NCBI GenBank assembly: GCA_022790755.1
Contig: JAAVXR010000061.1
Span: forward strand, 1 to 58,119
Source of the DNA: Hespellia sp.
GTDB taxonomy: Bacteria; Bacillota; Clostridia; Lachnospirales; Lachnospiraceae
DNA length: 58,119 nt
Reading direction: 5' to 3'
The notes under the pieces were generated by a model. The model made no database searches, was not told the origin of the DNA, and saw only the letters and a program-made list of their open reading frames with translations. Below, piece by piece: positions 44,694 to 54,358 of this stretch. The position numbers were made by a program, and so were the translations under genes. Numbering within the stretch: the stretch's first letter is position 1; every line of letters begins with the position of its first letter.

Positions 44694-46684
44694 CACTTCT
44701 TCCGATTCCGATACTGAACCGGCGTCATATGATACGTCTTTTTGAAGAGTCGATTGAAATGTTCTACATTCTGATAACCGACGGATTCCGCGATGTTCTC
44801 CACCGTCATGCTCGTTCCTTTTAACATGGCCCGCGCTTTTTTCATGCGGATTTTTTTCAGAATATCTCCAAATGTCATGTCGGACTTTTCTTTGATATAT
44901 TTGGAGAGATAGGGTTTGGACAGATAGAATTTCTCAGCCAGGTCATCCAGTGTCACGGATGTGTAGTTTTCCTGAATATAGTTCATGATCTCCGTGAGGC
45001 GTTCGTCTTTACATTCATTGATAGCTTTTAACTCTTCAATCTTGTTCACGGCGATTGTCAATGCGTCGATCGAAGCTTTGATGATGTCCGCGTCTATGCC
45101 GACACCCCAATAGCGCTGCCTGTTACAGATAATACCGACGTAGGCGACCGCCTTAGAAGAAGACCCTTTCGTCAGAGAATGTTCTTCGTAGACGGACAGT
45201 TCATAACTGATATCAAAATAGTGTTTGATCGCATTGCTGACGGCGTCCAGACGTCCGTTACCTATCCCGTTGATGACACGGTTCTGTCCGGCGTGATGGA
45301 TCGTTGCCGTCGCGATGATTCCGTTATCCTGCTTGAAATGGCATTCATCCAGCGTAAATATCGGTCTCGCCGTCACGTAATGATCCTCGAAGATCCGGTA
45401 TACCCAATCGGGTGTGAGTTCTTTGTGCGCTTTATCCGACACATCTTTCACAAGATATCCTACTTCTTCCATCATTTTCTTTGGAAGGCTGATGCCAAAG
45501 TTCTGTTTCAGGATATAGTTGACGCCACCCTTTCCGGACTGGCTGTTGATACGGATGACGTCGGATTCGTATCTTCTTCCAACATCCTTTGGGTCCAGGG
45601 GGAGGTAAGGAACCGACCAAATATCCAGATTGTTGTCCTCTTTCCACGCCATACCTTTGGCGATCGCATCTTGATGAGAACCGGAAAATGCCGTGAATAC
45701 CAAATCCCCGGCATAGGGCTGTCTGGGTGGTACCTGCATACGTGTCAGGCGTTCGTAGGTTTCACGGATTTCTTGAATATCCGAGAAATCCAGTCCCGGA
45801 TCTACACCTTGGGAAAACATATTCATCGCCAACGTCACGATATCTACGTTTCCGGTCCGCTCGCCGTTTCCAAAGAGGGTCCCCTCGATTCGTTGCGCCC
45901 CGGCAAGGATACCCATTTCCGCATCGCAGACGCCGCTGCCTCGATCGTTGTGTGGATGTAAACATAAAATAACATTGTCCCGGTATTTTAAACGTTGATT
46001 GATATATTCTACCTGACTGGCAAATACATGCGGCATTGCATTTTCGACGGTAGTCGGCAGATTGATGATGGCTTTTTTATCTCCTGACGGTTGCCAGATA
46101 TCCAGAACTGCATTGCATACGTCCAATGCATACTCCACCTCTGTCCCATGGAAGCTTTCTGGGCTGTACTGAAACGTAAAGTTGCCGTCTGTTTCACTGG
46201 CCAGTTCTTTTAAAAGCTTTGCGCCGTCTATCGCAATTTGCTTGATTTCCTCTTTCCCCATTTTAAAAACTTGTTCCCGCTGTGCGAAGGAAGTAGAATT
46301 ATACAGATGTACGACTGCGTGAGGCGCTCCTTTCACCGCCTCAAACGTCCGTTTAATGATATGTTCTCTCGCCTGGGTCAGTACTTGTATCGTCACGTCA
46401 TCGGGGATCATATTCTGTTCAATAATCGTACGGATAAATTGATACTCTGTCTCGGAAGCCGCTGGAAATCCGACTTCGATTTCTTTGAATCCTACATCCA
46501 GAAGCAGCTGAAAAAATTCTACTTTTTCTTCCAGACTCATAGGTTCAATGAGCGCCTGATTTCCGTCTCTCAGATCTACGCTGCACCAGATCGGCGGTTT
46601 CTCGACATGATCCTTTTTCACCCAATTATAAGAGTCCTCCGGCGGCAGGAAATAGCTGCGCCTATATTTCTGACTGTTTCTCAT
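44693..46684 (-). CDS. leuA: 2-isopropylmalate synthase fused to an AraC-type DNA-binding domain
   Basis: 663 residues from the ATG at 46684 (GAGGAGTGAATAAA ahead). Residues 1-400 are a DRE-TIM synthase domain with DLRDGNQ (metal ligand D40), HPHNDRG (H243, H245) and [10 protein letters not shown]; 400-555 correspond to the LeuA C-terminal regulatory domain of the longer yeast/actinobacterial-type LeuA. Residues 560-663 are a complete two-HTH AraC domain: [20 protein letters not shown] (579-598) and [19 protein letters not shown] (629-647), ending [10 protein letters not shown]. The frame is continuous with no stop or slippery site between domains. It would condense acetyl-CoA with 2-oxoisovalerate; DNA binding is inferred. 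No other leu gene is adjacent. Confidence 0.93.
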   Translation of the reverse strand: MRNSQKYRRSYFLPPEDSYNWVKKDHVEKPPIWCSVDLRDGNQALIEPMSLEEKVEFFQLLLDVGFKEIEVGFPAASETEYQFIRTIIEQNMIPDDVTIQVLTQAREHIIKRTFEAVKGAPHAVVHLYNSTSFAQREQVFKMGKEEIKQIAIDGAKLLKELASETDGNFTFQYSPESFHGTEVEYALDVCNAVLDIWQPSGDKKAIINLPTTVENAMPHVFASQVEYINQRLKYRDNVILCLHPHNDRGSGVCDAEMGILAGAQRIEGTLFGNGERTGNVDIVTLAMNMFSQGVDPGLDFSDIQEIRETYERLTRMQVPPRQPYAGDLVFTAFSGSHQDAIAKGMAWKEDNNLDIWSVPYLPLDPKDVGRRYESDVIRINSQSGKGGVNYILKQNFGISLPKKMMEEVGYLVKDVSDKAHKELTPDWVYRIFEDHYVTARPIFTLDECHFKQDNGIIATATIHHAGQNRVINGIGNGRLDAVSNAIKHYFDISYELSVYEEHSLTKGSSSKAVAYVGIICNRQRYWGVGIDADIIKASIDALTIAVNKIEELKAINECKDERLTEIMNYIQENYTSVTLDDLAEKFYLSKPYLSKYIKEKSDMTFGDILKKIRMKKARAMLKGTSMTVENIAESVGYQNVEHFNRLFKKTYHMTPVQYRNRKK

Positions 46685-46712
46685 TTTATTCACTCCTCTT
46701 TCAGACTGTCGA

Positions 46713-46730
46713 TTGATTAAATTTAATCAA
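46713..46730. promoter_or_regulatory. Perfect 18-bp palindrome in the leuA leader
   Basis: TTGATTAAATTTAATCAA is an exact inverted repeat 29 bases ahead of the leuA ATG. Its half TTTAATCA recurs at 46795-46802, further upstream. A -10-like TATAAG lies between them on the minus strand with a poor -35. The pattern fits an operator for the AraC-like domain of LeuA itself, as a hypothesis; an AT-rich chance palindrome is possible. Confidence 0.5.
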
Positions 46731-46837
46731 TTTTGTTGTGTTTTTTTATTTTCACTTATACTAACACAGACCAATTGGATTTCATAGTGACAATTTTAAT
46801 CAGTTTAATTGATAATATTTAATATTTATGGATGCGA

Positions 46838-48091
46838 TTAGATATTATGTAACAATGCTTTGTGAAATACCTGTCTCAAAACCCATGGAAAATCTCGCCG
46901 TATTACGGTGCGATCTGTGACGATGGGAATCACGACAAGCGGTTTCCCATCCAGTTCGTAGCGAATACTGCCCACTTTCATCCCTTTTTTGATGGGTGCC
47001 TGCAACTGCTCTTCTACAGCTACTTTCACAGATACTTCTTCGTCTTCTGCCAGCAGTACAGAGAGACTCTTGCGTTCCGTTTTTGGTTTTGCCACCACAG
47101 AAGATTCTTCAAACAGTCCGGTTTCCCAAGTAGCCCCGTCCTGTACGGAAATCACTCTGGGAGAGACCTCCTCCCACACATCACGGTAATGATAGTGTTC
47201 TAAGCCATAATTCATAAGTTTTTTGGTGTCGGACCATTTATATCCTTTATTGTTCGGCCATCCACAGCCAAGAAGCGCAACGATGAAACATCGGTCGTCT
47301 TGCTGTAGTGCACCCACATAACAGTAGCCTGCCTTTCCGGTAAATCCGGTTTTTCCAGAAAGAACCCCTTCCATCATTCCCAGAAATGCATTATGGTTAT
47401 TACAACTGTAGCTGCGTGTACCGGAAAGATCTGTGAACGTATGGTTTCCGGCTTGCGTGATTTCCAGAAACATGTCTTTTTGCGGGGAATCCTGAATACA
47501 ATATTTCATGATTGCTGCCAGTTCAGCGGCAGTTGTTGTATGTGCACCACCCTCGTCGGAAGCGTCCAATCCGTTTGGTGTGACAAAATGGGTATGCCGC
47601 ATTCCGATGCTTTCGGCTTTGCGATTCATCAACTGAGCAAAAGATTCTACACTCCCACTGATATGTTCCGCAATCGCGACCGCGGTGTCATTGTGGGATT
47701 CCAACATCAGAGAATATAAGAGATCCCGCAGATAAAATGTCTGGCCGCTAGTCATACCGAGATGAACTTTTGGCTGAGACGCCGCATGATCTGAGACTGT
47801 TACCTCTGAATCCAGATCACCATATTCCAGAGCAAGAATACAGGTCATGATTTTTGTCGTACTCGCCATTGGCCGGACCTCTCCCCCGTTTTTTTCAAAT
47901 AAAATACGCCCGCTTTCGGCATCCATCAATACTGCCGACTGGGCGTATAATTGTTTCAATTCCTCCGGAGTATCCTGTTGTGTGGAATTCGATTCAGCCA
48001 GAACCCGTTTTGGGCATGTCGCCTGAATACAAAGGACTGCAATCAATATGATACAAAACAGAAAACGGATACGGATGAAAAATTTTTTCAT
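46838..48091 (-). CDS. D-Ala-D-Ala carboxypeptidase, DacF-like
   Basis: 417 residues. A basic and hydrophobic N-terminus (residues 1-32) is a signal peptide. The penicillin-binding domain has STTK (around residue 77), SHN in LESHNDTAVAIAEHIS and KTG in SGKTGFTG; the C-terminal PBP5-type beta domain follows from about residue 310 (EEVSVKVAVEEQLQAPIKKG). It trims peptidoglycan stem peptides at the membrane. It follows scpB by 67 bases in the same direction. It is the second of three related genes in the window. Confidence 0.93.
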   Translation of the reverse strand: MKKFFIRIRFLFCIILIAVLCIQATCPKRVLAESNSTQQDTPEELKQLYAQSAVLMDAESGRILFEKNGGEVRPMASTTKIMTCILALEYGDLDSEVTVSDHAASQPKVHLGMTSGQTFYLRDLLYSLMLESHNDTAVAIAEHISGSVESFAQLMNRKAESIGMRHTHFVTPNGLDASDEGGAHTTTAAELAAIMKYCIQDSPQKDMFLEITQAGNHTFTDLSGTRSYSCNNHNAFLGMMEGVLSGKTGFTGKAGYCYVGALQQDDRCFIVALLGCGWPNNKGYKWSDTKKLMNYGLEHYHYRDVWEEVSPRVISVQDGATWETGLFEESSVVAKPKTERKSLSVLLAEDEEVSVKVAVEEQLQAPIKKGMKVGSIRYELDGKPLVVIPIVTDRTVIRRDFPWVLRQVFHKALLHNI

Positions 48092-48157
48092 AAAGGAGAT
48101 GCTCCAAATTGATGAACCTTCAATAAAATCATATTCTGGGAAAACATATCCTATTCA

Positions 48158-48727
48158 TCATATTTTCAGTGTGAGCTGTGCTTCATCCTCGGCTTCTGCC
48201 TTCAGATCTTCCACTTGTTCCGGATTCAGGCCCGGAAGTTCTTCCAGAGACTGCACGCTGAATCGTCTCAAAAATTCTTCTGTCGTGCCAAAAAGAATTG
48301 GTCGGCCAGGAGCGTCCAAGCGTCCGACTTCCTGCACCAGTTCATACTCTACCAGTTTGTTTACCGCATGGTCCGATTTGACTCCGCGAATCTTTTCGAT
48401 TTCCAATTTTGTCACAGGCTGTCGATAGGCAATGATCGACAACGTTTCCATCAGGACTTCTGTCAGAACGTTTTTGCGAGGTTGCTTTGCCACGCGGATT
48501 AAATACTCGTAGGCTTCCGGCTTCGTGCATAATTGAAAAGAATTTTCCAGCTCGATGATTCGAAGGCCCCGGTTCTCCTCTTTGTAGGCATCCATCATAT
48601 AATGGATCAGCTTTTTGGTCGTCTCTTCATCGTGTTCGATCGCTGCCGCGATTTTTTCCAATTCCACGGATTCTCCCATTGTAAAAAGGATTGCTTCAAT
48701 CATTCCCTGTAGTTTTTCTATTTCCAT
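48158..48727 (-). CDS. scpB: ScpB, segregation and condensation protein B
   Basis: 189 residues with tandem winged helices: LQGMIEAILFTMGESVELEKIAAA and TEVLMETLSIIAYRQPVTKLEIEKIRGVKSD. It bridges the kleisin ScpA in the SMC condensin complex. GGAGGAAGATACACA precedes the ATG, which overlaps the scpA stop by ten bases. Confidence 0.96.
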   Translation of the reverse strand: MEIEKLQGMIEAILFTMGESVELEKIAAAIEHDEETTKKLIHYMMDAYKEENRGLRIIELENSFQLCTKPEAYEYLIRVAKQPRKNVLTEVLMETLSIIAYRQPVTKLEIEKIRGVKSDHAVNKLVEYELVQEVGRLDAPGRPILFGTTEEFLRRFSVQSLEELPGLNPEQVEDLKAEAEDEAQLTLKI

Positions 48728-49482
48728 TGTGTATCTTCCTCCATCCGGGAAACGATCATGATTTCACCGAACACGTCATCTTGCTCCACCTGTATTTTTC
48801 CTACTTTTGTCAATTCCAGTATGGCAAGAAATGTCACAACAATCTGCATCTTGGAACGTTGTTCCATAAGAAGTGTTTGAAAACTGAATCGACGGTGACT
48901 TTTGGCGTAAGCTTCCACTGCCTCCAACTTTTCCGGCAACGTCACCGATTCTTTTTCGATTTTTCCAAATTTGCTGCGGATCGGATCGATCTTGTTACTT
49001 TGCCGACGCATCACTTCTGTAAATACTTTCTGCAGCCTGTCCAACGTAACACCGGACAACAGTGCATCCATGTCCACCGGCTCTACATATTCCTGGACTT
49101 CTTTCGGGATTGTCGGCTGCTTATAGTAGGTCAGGTTATTCTCCACTTGTCGGTCTCTCAACTCACCGGCCATGTATTTGTAAATCTTGTATTGCAAAAG
49201 TTGTTCCACCAGGTCCTGCCTAGGGTCCTCTTCTTCCCCGTCTTCGTTTACAGTCTTGGGCAGAAGCATTTTACATTTAATATCTAGAAGCGTCGCCGCC
49301 ATGACCAGAAATTCACTCATAATATTCAGGTCTGCTTGTTCCATCGCCCGAATGTATTCCATGTATTGATTGGTGATCTCTACAATTGGTATGTCATAAA
49401 TGTCAACTTTGTTTTTATCAATCAGATGAAGAAGAAGATCCAATGGACCTTCAAACACCTGTAATTTTACTGGAATCCCCAT
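48718..49482 (-). CDS. scpA: ScpA, SMC kleisin
   Basis: 254 residues starting with the characteristic KLQVFEGPLDLLLHLIDKNKVDIYDIPI and ending with a winged-helix C-terminus (FLAILELTKVGKIQVEQDDVFGEI). As the bacterial kleisin it closes the SMC ring. The AAAAGGTGAACT ahead of the ATG is a good site. It overlaps scpB. Confidence 0.97.
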   Translation of the reverse strand: MGIPVKLQVFEGPLDLLLHLIDKNKVDIYDIPIVEITNQYMEYIRAMEQADLNIMSEFLVMAATLLDIKCKMLLPKTVNEDGEEEDPRQDLVEQLLQYKIYKYMAGELRDRQVENNLTYYKQPTIPKEVQEYVEPVDMDALLSGVTLDRLQKVFTEVMRRQSNKIDPIRSKFGKIEKESVTLPEKLEAVEAYAKSHRRFSFQTLLMEQRSKMQIVVTFLAILELTKVGKIQVEQDDVFGEIMIVSRMEEDTQWK

Positions 49483-49517
49483 AGTTCACCTTTTATCTTT
49501 TCAGAGTTTCCTACCCA

Positions 49518-50426
49518 TTATAGCGAACTTTTCTGGTTTTCACAAGTCATCAAATGTAATATGACAATTTCTGGCTCATTCAATAACCGAACATTTATCG
49601 TATGGCTACCCAGGCCCTTCGATACGGCGATATAAGAATCGCCTTCTCTGGTGAGCTCTCCGGAATATCTGGGAAATAGAAATGTTTGCGGGGAAATGAT
49701 GCCACCGATTCCCGGCAATCGGACAATACCGCCGTGCAAATGTCCGGAAACGCTCAGATCTGCTCCCCATGTTCGATAAGCTTCAAAAAAGGCCGGATTG
49801 TGCGCAATCAGAATCTGAAAACAGGAAGAGTCTGATGGTCCCAGAAAACGTATGATTTCCTGCGGTTTCAGTGTACGGTTTTTCGCTTTGCGATAATAGG
49901 AATTTGGGAGCGCCAGTCCGCTGATTCGGATGCGGCATTGATCAAACACAAGCTCTGTGGATTCATTCTCCAGGAACCGAACGCCATGGCGTTGCAGACG
50001 GACTTTGTATTCCTGAAAATGAGAGACATCACGCACCGAGTGTGTTGCATATTTTCCCGGATGTTCCAGGACTCGTTGTTCATGGTTCCCATAGCCGTAG
50101 TAGACGGGACAGATTTTAGGAAGCTGCTTTACAAGATCATAAGCAACTTCCCAGGATTCCCCTTTTTTTCCGACCAGCATATCACCGGCAATTAATATGA
50201 GGTCTGGATTAGCTCTACGGATGGCAGCCAAGAGGGTGTCATTCTTTTTTCCATATACACGATTGTGAAGATCACTCAACAAAATCACTTTCTTTTCTTG
50301 ATGCAACCCGGTCAGTTTTTCGGAAGAGATTTTGTAATCTGTGATTCGAAACGTGTGAGTCTCCCGCACGATCTCCAAAAGCAGGAGAACGACGGACAGG
50401 AAAAAAAAGAACAGTATTGTCATCAT
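49518..50426 (-). CDS. Membrane-anchored metallophosphoesterase, YkuE-like
   Basis: 302 residues with an N-terminal hydrophobic span (residues 3-18). Metal-ligating blocks of calcineurin-like phosphoesterases are [13 protein letters not shown] (about 49), [29 protein letters not shown] and [13 protein letters not shown]. Substrate unknown; YkuE-like proteins are linked to cell-surface phosphoesters. The ATG overlaps the deoC stop as ATGA, so translation is coupled. Confidence 0.88.
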   Translation of the reverse strand: MMTILFFFFLSVVLLLLEIVRETHTFRITDYKISSEKLTGLHQEKKVILLSDLHNRVYGKKNDTLLAAIRRANPDLILIAGDMLVGKKGESWEVAYDLVKQLPKICPVYYGYGNHEQRVLEHPGKYATHSVRDVSHFQEYKVRLQRHGVRFLENESTELVFDQCRIRISGLALPNSYYRKAKNRTLKPQEIIRFLGPSDSSCFQILIAHNPAFFEAYRTWGADLSVSGHLHGGIVRLPGIGGIISPQTFLFPRYSGELTREGDSYIAVSKGLGSHTINVRLLNEPEIVILHLMTCENQKSSL

Positions 50427-51085
50427 TTGTCGTTCCCCTTCATAATTGCAATCCCAGAGCTGGTCCCCAGGCGTGTCGCCCCCGCTGCGATCAGTTCCTT
50501 TGCAAATGATGCATCACGCACGCCTCCGGAAGCCTTGACCCCCATCTCTTCCCCCACCGTTTCTCGCATCAGACGGATATCTTCTATGGTAGCACCCCCG
50601 GTCGAAAAACCGGTGGAGGTTTTCACAAAGGCCGCTCCGGCCTTTTTCGCAATCTTACATACTTTGATTTTTTCTGCATCGGTCAACAGACAGGTTTCCA
50701 GAATTACTTTGACGATTGCCCGATCTCCCGCCGCATCGACGACAGATCGGATATCTTCTTCCACATAATTCCAATCCAGACTCTTGACCATGCCTACGTG
50801 CACGACCATGTCGATTTCCGATGCGCCGTCAGCTACGGCAGTTCTCGTCTCGGCGGCTTTCGCTTCCGTCGACATGGCACCCAATGGAAACCCCACAGCG
50901 GCACAGACCTTTACCGGACTGTCTTTTAACGCCTGCGCACAATAGTATACAAAACTGGAATTGACACAGACGGAACAAAATCCATGTGTTTTTGCCTCCT
51001 CACAGAGCTGTTTGATTTGCGATTTCGTGGCTTCCGGTTTTAAAAATGTGTGTTCTATTCTCTGAGCTAAACTTTTCTCACTCAT
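50423..51085 (-). CDS. deoC: Deoxyribose-phosphate aldolase
   Basis: 220 residues, the standard DeoC size. It cleaves 2-deoxyribose-5-phosphate to glyceraldehyde-3-phosphate and acetaldehyde. The TIM-barrel residues are visible: [15 protein letters not shown] with the second lysine region and [16 protein letters not shown], where the lysine in VKTSTGF forms the Schiff base. AGAGGAATCTT precedes the ATG. It stands alone of other nucleoside catabolic genes. Confidence 0.96.
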   Translation of the reverse strand: MSEKSLAQRIEHTFLKPEATKSQIKQLCEEAKTHGFCSVCVNSSFVYYCAQALKDSPVKVCAAVGFPLGAMSTEAKAAETRTAVADGASEIDMVVHVGMVKSLDWNYVEEDIRSVVDAAGDRAIVKVILETCLLTDAEKIKVCKIAKKAGAAFVKTSTGFSTGGATIEDIRLMRETVGEEMGVKASGGVRDASFAKELIAAGATRLGTSSGIAIMKGNDK

Positions 51086-51190
51086 AAGATTCCTCTTTTC
51101 GATTTTCTTTTTATTCTACATGATTGGAAAAGAAAATTCAATCCCAAGCCAGCATACAGCATAGCCTGAAAACGTGGCTTTGAAAAAGAA

Positions 51191-51988
51191 CTAGACTCTC
51201 AGTCGAAGGAATACTTTTTTCAGATAGTCCAGAAATCCGGCCGCTTTTATCGTTTGTGAGGCAAGAATATCGACGCTACCAATTTCTTTTCCATTGAGCT
51301 GGTAATGGAGCTGCCCAAGGACATCTCCCTTCTTTACTGGAGCGGAAATTTGTTTTTTCATTTCCTGATGGGAAGTGATTTCATTCAGGCTGGCTCCACT
51401 CAGATCCAGATAGGTGAACTGTTTGGCATATTCCAACGAAACGGTATCCTGTACGCCCCCGTTTATTTTCGCTTTCTTCAATGCCGGCGGATTTGGATCT
51501 TGGTACAACTGGCATTTTCCAAACCCATAATTTAAAAGGGCTGTGGCATCCCGAAAACGTTCTTTGGAATTCTCTGCCGCCATTATGACAGCAATCAGTT
51601 CGATACCATTCTTTTCTGCGGTGGCGGATACACAGAATTTAGCGTTTCCGGTAGAGCCGGTTTTTAGCCCAGTCGTATACTCATACTGGCGCACCAACTT
51701 ATTGGTGTTGGTAAGTCCGAATTCGGAGCTTCCTTTCTTTGTCGTGTGTGTGATATTTTCCATCCAGATCATGGAATAGTCATGAATCTGCGGATACTTG
51801 GTAATCAATTCCCGTGACATCCGTGCAATATCGTGCGCGGTCGTCACGTGTCCATCCGTGTCCAGACCATTACAATTCACGAAATGGGTGCCGGTCATTC
51901 CCAAGCCCTTTGCCCGTTCGTTCATCTGATTCACAAATTCTTCTTCACTGCCAGCTATGTATTCTGCCATCGCCACACAGGCGCCGTA
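51191..51988 (-). pseudogene. 3' part of a D-Ala-D-Ala carboxypeptidase gene cut by an inserted element
   Basis: The frame encodes the C-terminal 265 or so residues of a PBP5/DacF-type enzyme: VAMAEYIAGSEEEFVNQM, HFVNCNGLDTDGHVTTAHD, the KTG motif in GLKTGSTGN and a C-terminal beta domain with signal of membrane-proximal helix. Just upstream in frame are codons G-A-C, the end of the family's SxN-D-A-C-V-A motif, and then a TGA at 51989-51991 in foreign sequence. The signal peptide, SxxK serine and SxN motif are therefore absent. As it stands the fragment cannot make an active enzyme. No 5' half is found in the window. Confidence 0.88.
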
Positions 51989-53598
51989 TCAAAATGGGAG
52001 TCCTCGGTACATACATTTTTGAATTTATAAAAGATACGGATGGAATAGTCCGCATTCACCTCGATTCGTTCGATAAATTCGAGAACAATCTCTCTTGTGA
52101 GTTCCGTCACCCCCACATAATGTTTAAACTGTTCTATCCATTCGTCAGATGCGATCTTTCGTCTATTCTGTTCCTGCATCCGATCTCGCAGCGTATTTAA
52201 TTGTTCTTTCAGACGTTTAATCTCCGTTTCAAACTCTCTTGTGTAAGACAAGTATTCTTCTTTCGAGAGAACTTCATCGAGATAATTCTGATAAGTTTTC
52301 TTACGATAGCCCTCTTTCTGTAAGAGTTCCTTTTTAAGTTGGCATGTTTGGAGTTCAAAAGTTTTCAAAGTAGAGTTTACAGATTCTATTTCATTCAGAC
52401 GACAAAGATCCTTCGGTGTCAGGATGTTTCGCGCCTCCTGTTGAATGGAGTGCAGCACGATTTTTTCTAGCTGGTCTTGGCTGATGGCATGGCTGGGACA
52501 CATGTTTCGACCCTGTGTCTTATATGTTTTACAACAGTACCCAATACATTTTTGCTCTCCCCTGCGGGTATATCGCCTTACCATGCTGTGTTTACAGTCT
52601 GCACAGAAAAGAATTCCGGAAAATAAAGAGGATGTTCCTCTGGACTTCACTTCCTTTGTGCGTATTTGTTGTCTGGCCTGTACCCTTTGAAAAGTATCTG
52701 AATCAATGATTGGAGCATGTGTGTGTTCCACACGAATCCACCGTTCTTTCGGCTGTTTGATCTGCTTTTTGTCTTTGTAGGAAATACGATTGGATTTGTT
52801 CTGTACGGTATTTCCGATGTATACTTCATTGTTCAGTATGGTGTGTATCGTCTGGTAAGACCAGACTCCTGTAGTTTCTCGTTCATGGGAATTATGATAG
52901 CGTATACCAAGGACTTCTCTTTTATATTTGGTGGGAATTAAGATACCATCTTCGGTGAGAATTCTGCCGATTTTGGCTTTTCCATTTCCGGCAAGATAGA
53001 GGCGGTAGATTCTTCGGACCACATCTGCAGCGTAGTCGTCGATAAGCAGATGATTATGATTTTCGGGGTCTTTCACATATCCATAAGGACAAGAAGCCCC
53101 CAGGTACTGGCCATCTTTCATCTTTGCATGAAAGGCACTGCGGATATTTGCAGATAAGTCTTCACAGTACCATTCATTTACCAGACCGTTCACTTGGCGG
53201 GCTTTTTTATTGCCGGTATTCGCGGTATCTGTCCCATCTGCAACCCCAATGAAACGAATACCGCGCTGCGAAAAATCATGATGTAAATATTTTTCGATAT
53301 GTTCCATATTTCTCGAGAATCGGGACTGTGATTTGGCAATAATCGTGTCAAATGTCCCCTTCCTGGAATCTGCCAGCATTCTCTCAAAATCCGGTCTGGT
53401 GTCAAACAGGCCACTTTCGTCATCATCCGAATAGATCTCTACAATCTGGTAATGATGTTGTAACGCATAATCCGTCAGCAGAAGACGTTGATTCTGAATG
53501 CTGGCGCTCGCATCGCCTTCTTTTAGTTTATCTCTATCTTCTTTGGACAGACGCAGATACAGAACGGCTCTCCTTGGTTTATCCTGATTTTGTGCCAA
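51955..53598 (-). CDS. Large serine recombinase
   Basis: 547 residues from a TTG start behind GAGGGATCTTA. The N-terminal resolvase domain has the nucleophile S18 in YLRLSKED and SQSRFSRNMEHIEKYL (about 93-108); a recombinase domain (about 175-290) and a zinc ribbon follow (CADCKHSMVRRY near 330, CCKT...MCPSH near 355), then a coiled-coil at about 395-490. This is the TndX/phiC31-type layout used for site-specific integration and excision. The last codons (W-R-W-Q-N-T and the TAG) are read from the target carboxypeptidase gene, across the junction. The 3' end of the gene faces the junction, as in skin-type elements. Confidence 0.93.
   Translation of the reverse strand: MAQNQDKPRRAVLYLRLSKEDRDKLKEGDASASIQNQRLLLTDYALQHHYQIVEIYSDDDESGLFDTRPDFERMLADSRKGTFDTIIAKSQSRFSRNMEHIEKYLHHDFSQRGIRFIGVADGTDTANTGNKKARQVNGLVNEWYCEDLSANIRSAFHAKMKDGQYLGASCPYGYVKDPENHNHLLIDDYAADVVRRIYRLYLAGNGKAKIGRILTEDGILIPTKYKREVLGIRYHNSHERETTGVWSYQTIHTILNNEVYIGNTVQNKSNRISYKDKKQIKQPKERWIRVEHTHAPIIDSDTFQRVQARQQIRTKEVKSRGTSSLFSGILFCADCKHSMVRRYTRRGEQKCIGYCCKTYKTQGRNMCPSHAISQDQLEKIVLHSIQQEARNILTPKDLCRLNEIESVNSTLKTFELQTCQLKKELLQKEGYRKKTYQNYLDEVLSKEEYLSYTREFETEIKRLKEQLNTLRDRMQEQNRRKIASDEWIEQFKHYVGVTELTREIVLEFIERIEVNADYSIRIFYKFKNVCTEDSHFDTAPVWRWQNT
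51974..51991. other. Element-host junction (attachment site) within the carboxypeptidase gene
   Basis: Homology to the carboxypeptidase frame begins at about 51982 (GCC TGT GTG GCG) and is lost beyond 51988, where a foreign TGA follows. On the minus strand the boundary region reads TGATACGGCGCCTGTGTG. The exact crossover dinucleotide cannot be set without the other end or the empty site. Confidence 0.7.
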
Positions 53599-53607
53599 TA
53601 AGATCCC

Positions 53608-53748
53608 TCATTCTTTCCGTATTTTTATGACCGCCTCCATACAGTCCACCAAATTTTTCGTACCGTAAATTACCTGAGCAATGGTTAAGGGAGCTTCAGG
53701 TTTTCTTTTCGATGTTTGGTCCTCTTTTCTGGAATTGTTTTCGGTCAT
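53608..53748 (-). CDS. Small protein upstream of the recombinase
   Basis: A 46-codon frame starting at an ATG and ending in TGA ten bases before the recombinase start. The product begins MTENNSRKEDQTSKRK and continues PLTIAQVIYGTKNLVDCMEA. The basic, charged N-terminal half and a helical C-terminal half are reminiscent of small accessory proteins found beside serine recombinases of clostridial elements; not identified. No convincing ribosome binding site is seen ahead of the ATG. It could be a recombination directionality factor or only a leader; both are guesses. Confidence 0.55.
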   Translation of the reverse strand: MTENNSRKEDQTSKRKPEAPLTIAQVIYGTKNLVDCMEAVIKIRKE

Positions 53749-53791
53749 AAATCACGTCTTTTTTTATTAGCCTATGTCAGATACCGATATT

Positions 53792-54331
53792 TTATCCCAC
53801 TTCTTCTGTGATAGGTGTCTGAATGCGCTCGATCAGATATGATTTTTCCCGAAGCATTTTTTCGATACCATCCAGCGTCTCCTGATCCTCGGCCTCGACC
53901 GTGTGATAATGGTAGTTTGAGGTGATATTTTTCAGAGGACTGGATTTTCCCAGTTTGATATCCTCAATAAAATCCATCACCTTTTTCCGAGAATTGATGC
54001 CAAGACGGGCTTCCAGATGGCCGTAAACACGATGATTAACCATAACGTTCACAACAGTTCCACCTAAATCTACAATGGAGAGCAGTTCGTCTTCCATTTG
54101 CTCGTCCGAATGGCTGACTTTAAAGATTCTTGTCACCACATGTGGTGCATTGATGATATATCCCCTGTTTGTGGATAGAATGTCATAGCCGGTCTCCCGT
54201 ATCAGTGCGATATCCTGTACAATGACCTGGCGGCTCACATGACAGGATTCTGCCAGTTCCTTTCCAGAAACCGGAGACTTACTTTCGCAGATGGTATTGA
54301 TAATTTTCTGCCGCCGTTCCTGTTTTGTCAT
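53792..54331 (-). CDS. niaR: NiaR, niacin-responsive transcriptional repressor
   Basis: 179 residues from the ATG at 54331 with AGGAGGGACGTT ahead. An N-terminal HTH_11 winged helix (KQERRQKIINTI...PVSGKELAESCHVSRQVI) is followed by a 3H domain whose three histidines are expected in VSHSDEQME, GHLEAR and HYHTVE segments. NiaR represses NAD synthesis and niacin uptake genes when niacin is available. It is the last gene of nadA-nadB-nadC-niaR, as in related clostridia, and only 43 bases separate it from the small recombinase-linked frame. Confidence 0.93.
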   Translation of the reverse strand: MTKQERRQKIINTICESKSPVSGKELAESCHVSRQVIVQDIALIRETGYDILSTNRGYIINAPHVVTRIFKVSHSDEQMEDELLSIVDLGGTVVNVMVNHRVYGHLEARLGINSRKKVMDFIEDIKLGKSSPLKNITSNYHYHTVEAEDQETLDGIEKMLREKSYLIERIQTPITEEVG

Positions 54332-54358
54332 AACGTCCCTCCTCACAATAAATAGGAA

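Noticed and set aside
46685-46837. T-box or leucine-responsive riboswitch for leuA
   Set aside because: No specifier loop, no T-box sequence and no terminator hairpin were seen in the 153-base leader; only the palindrome is present.
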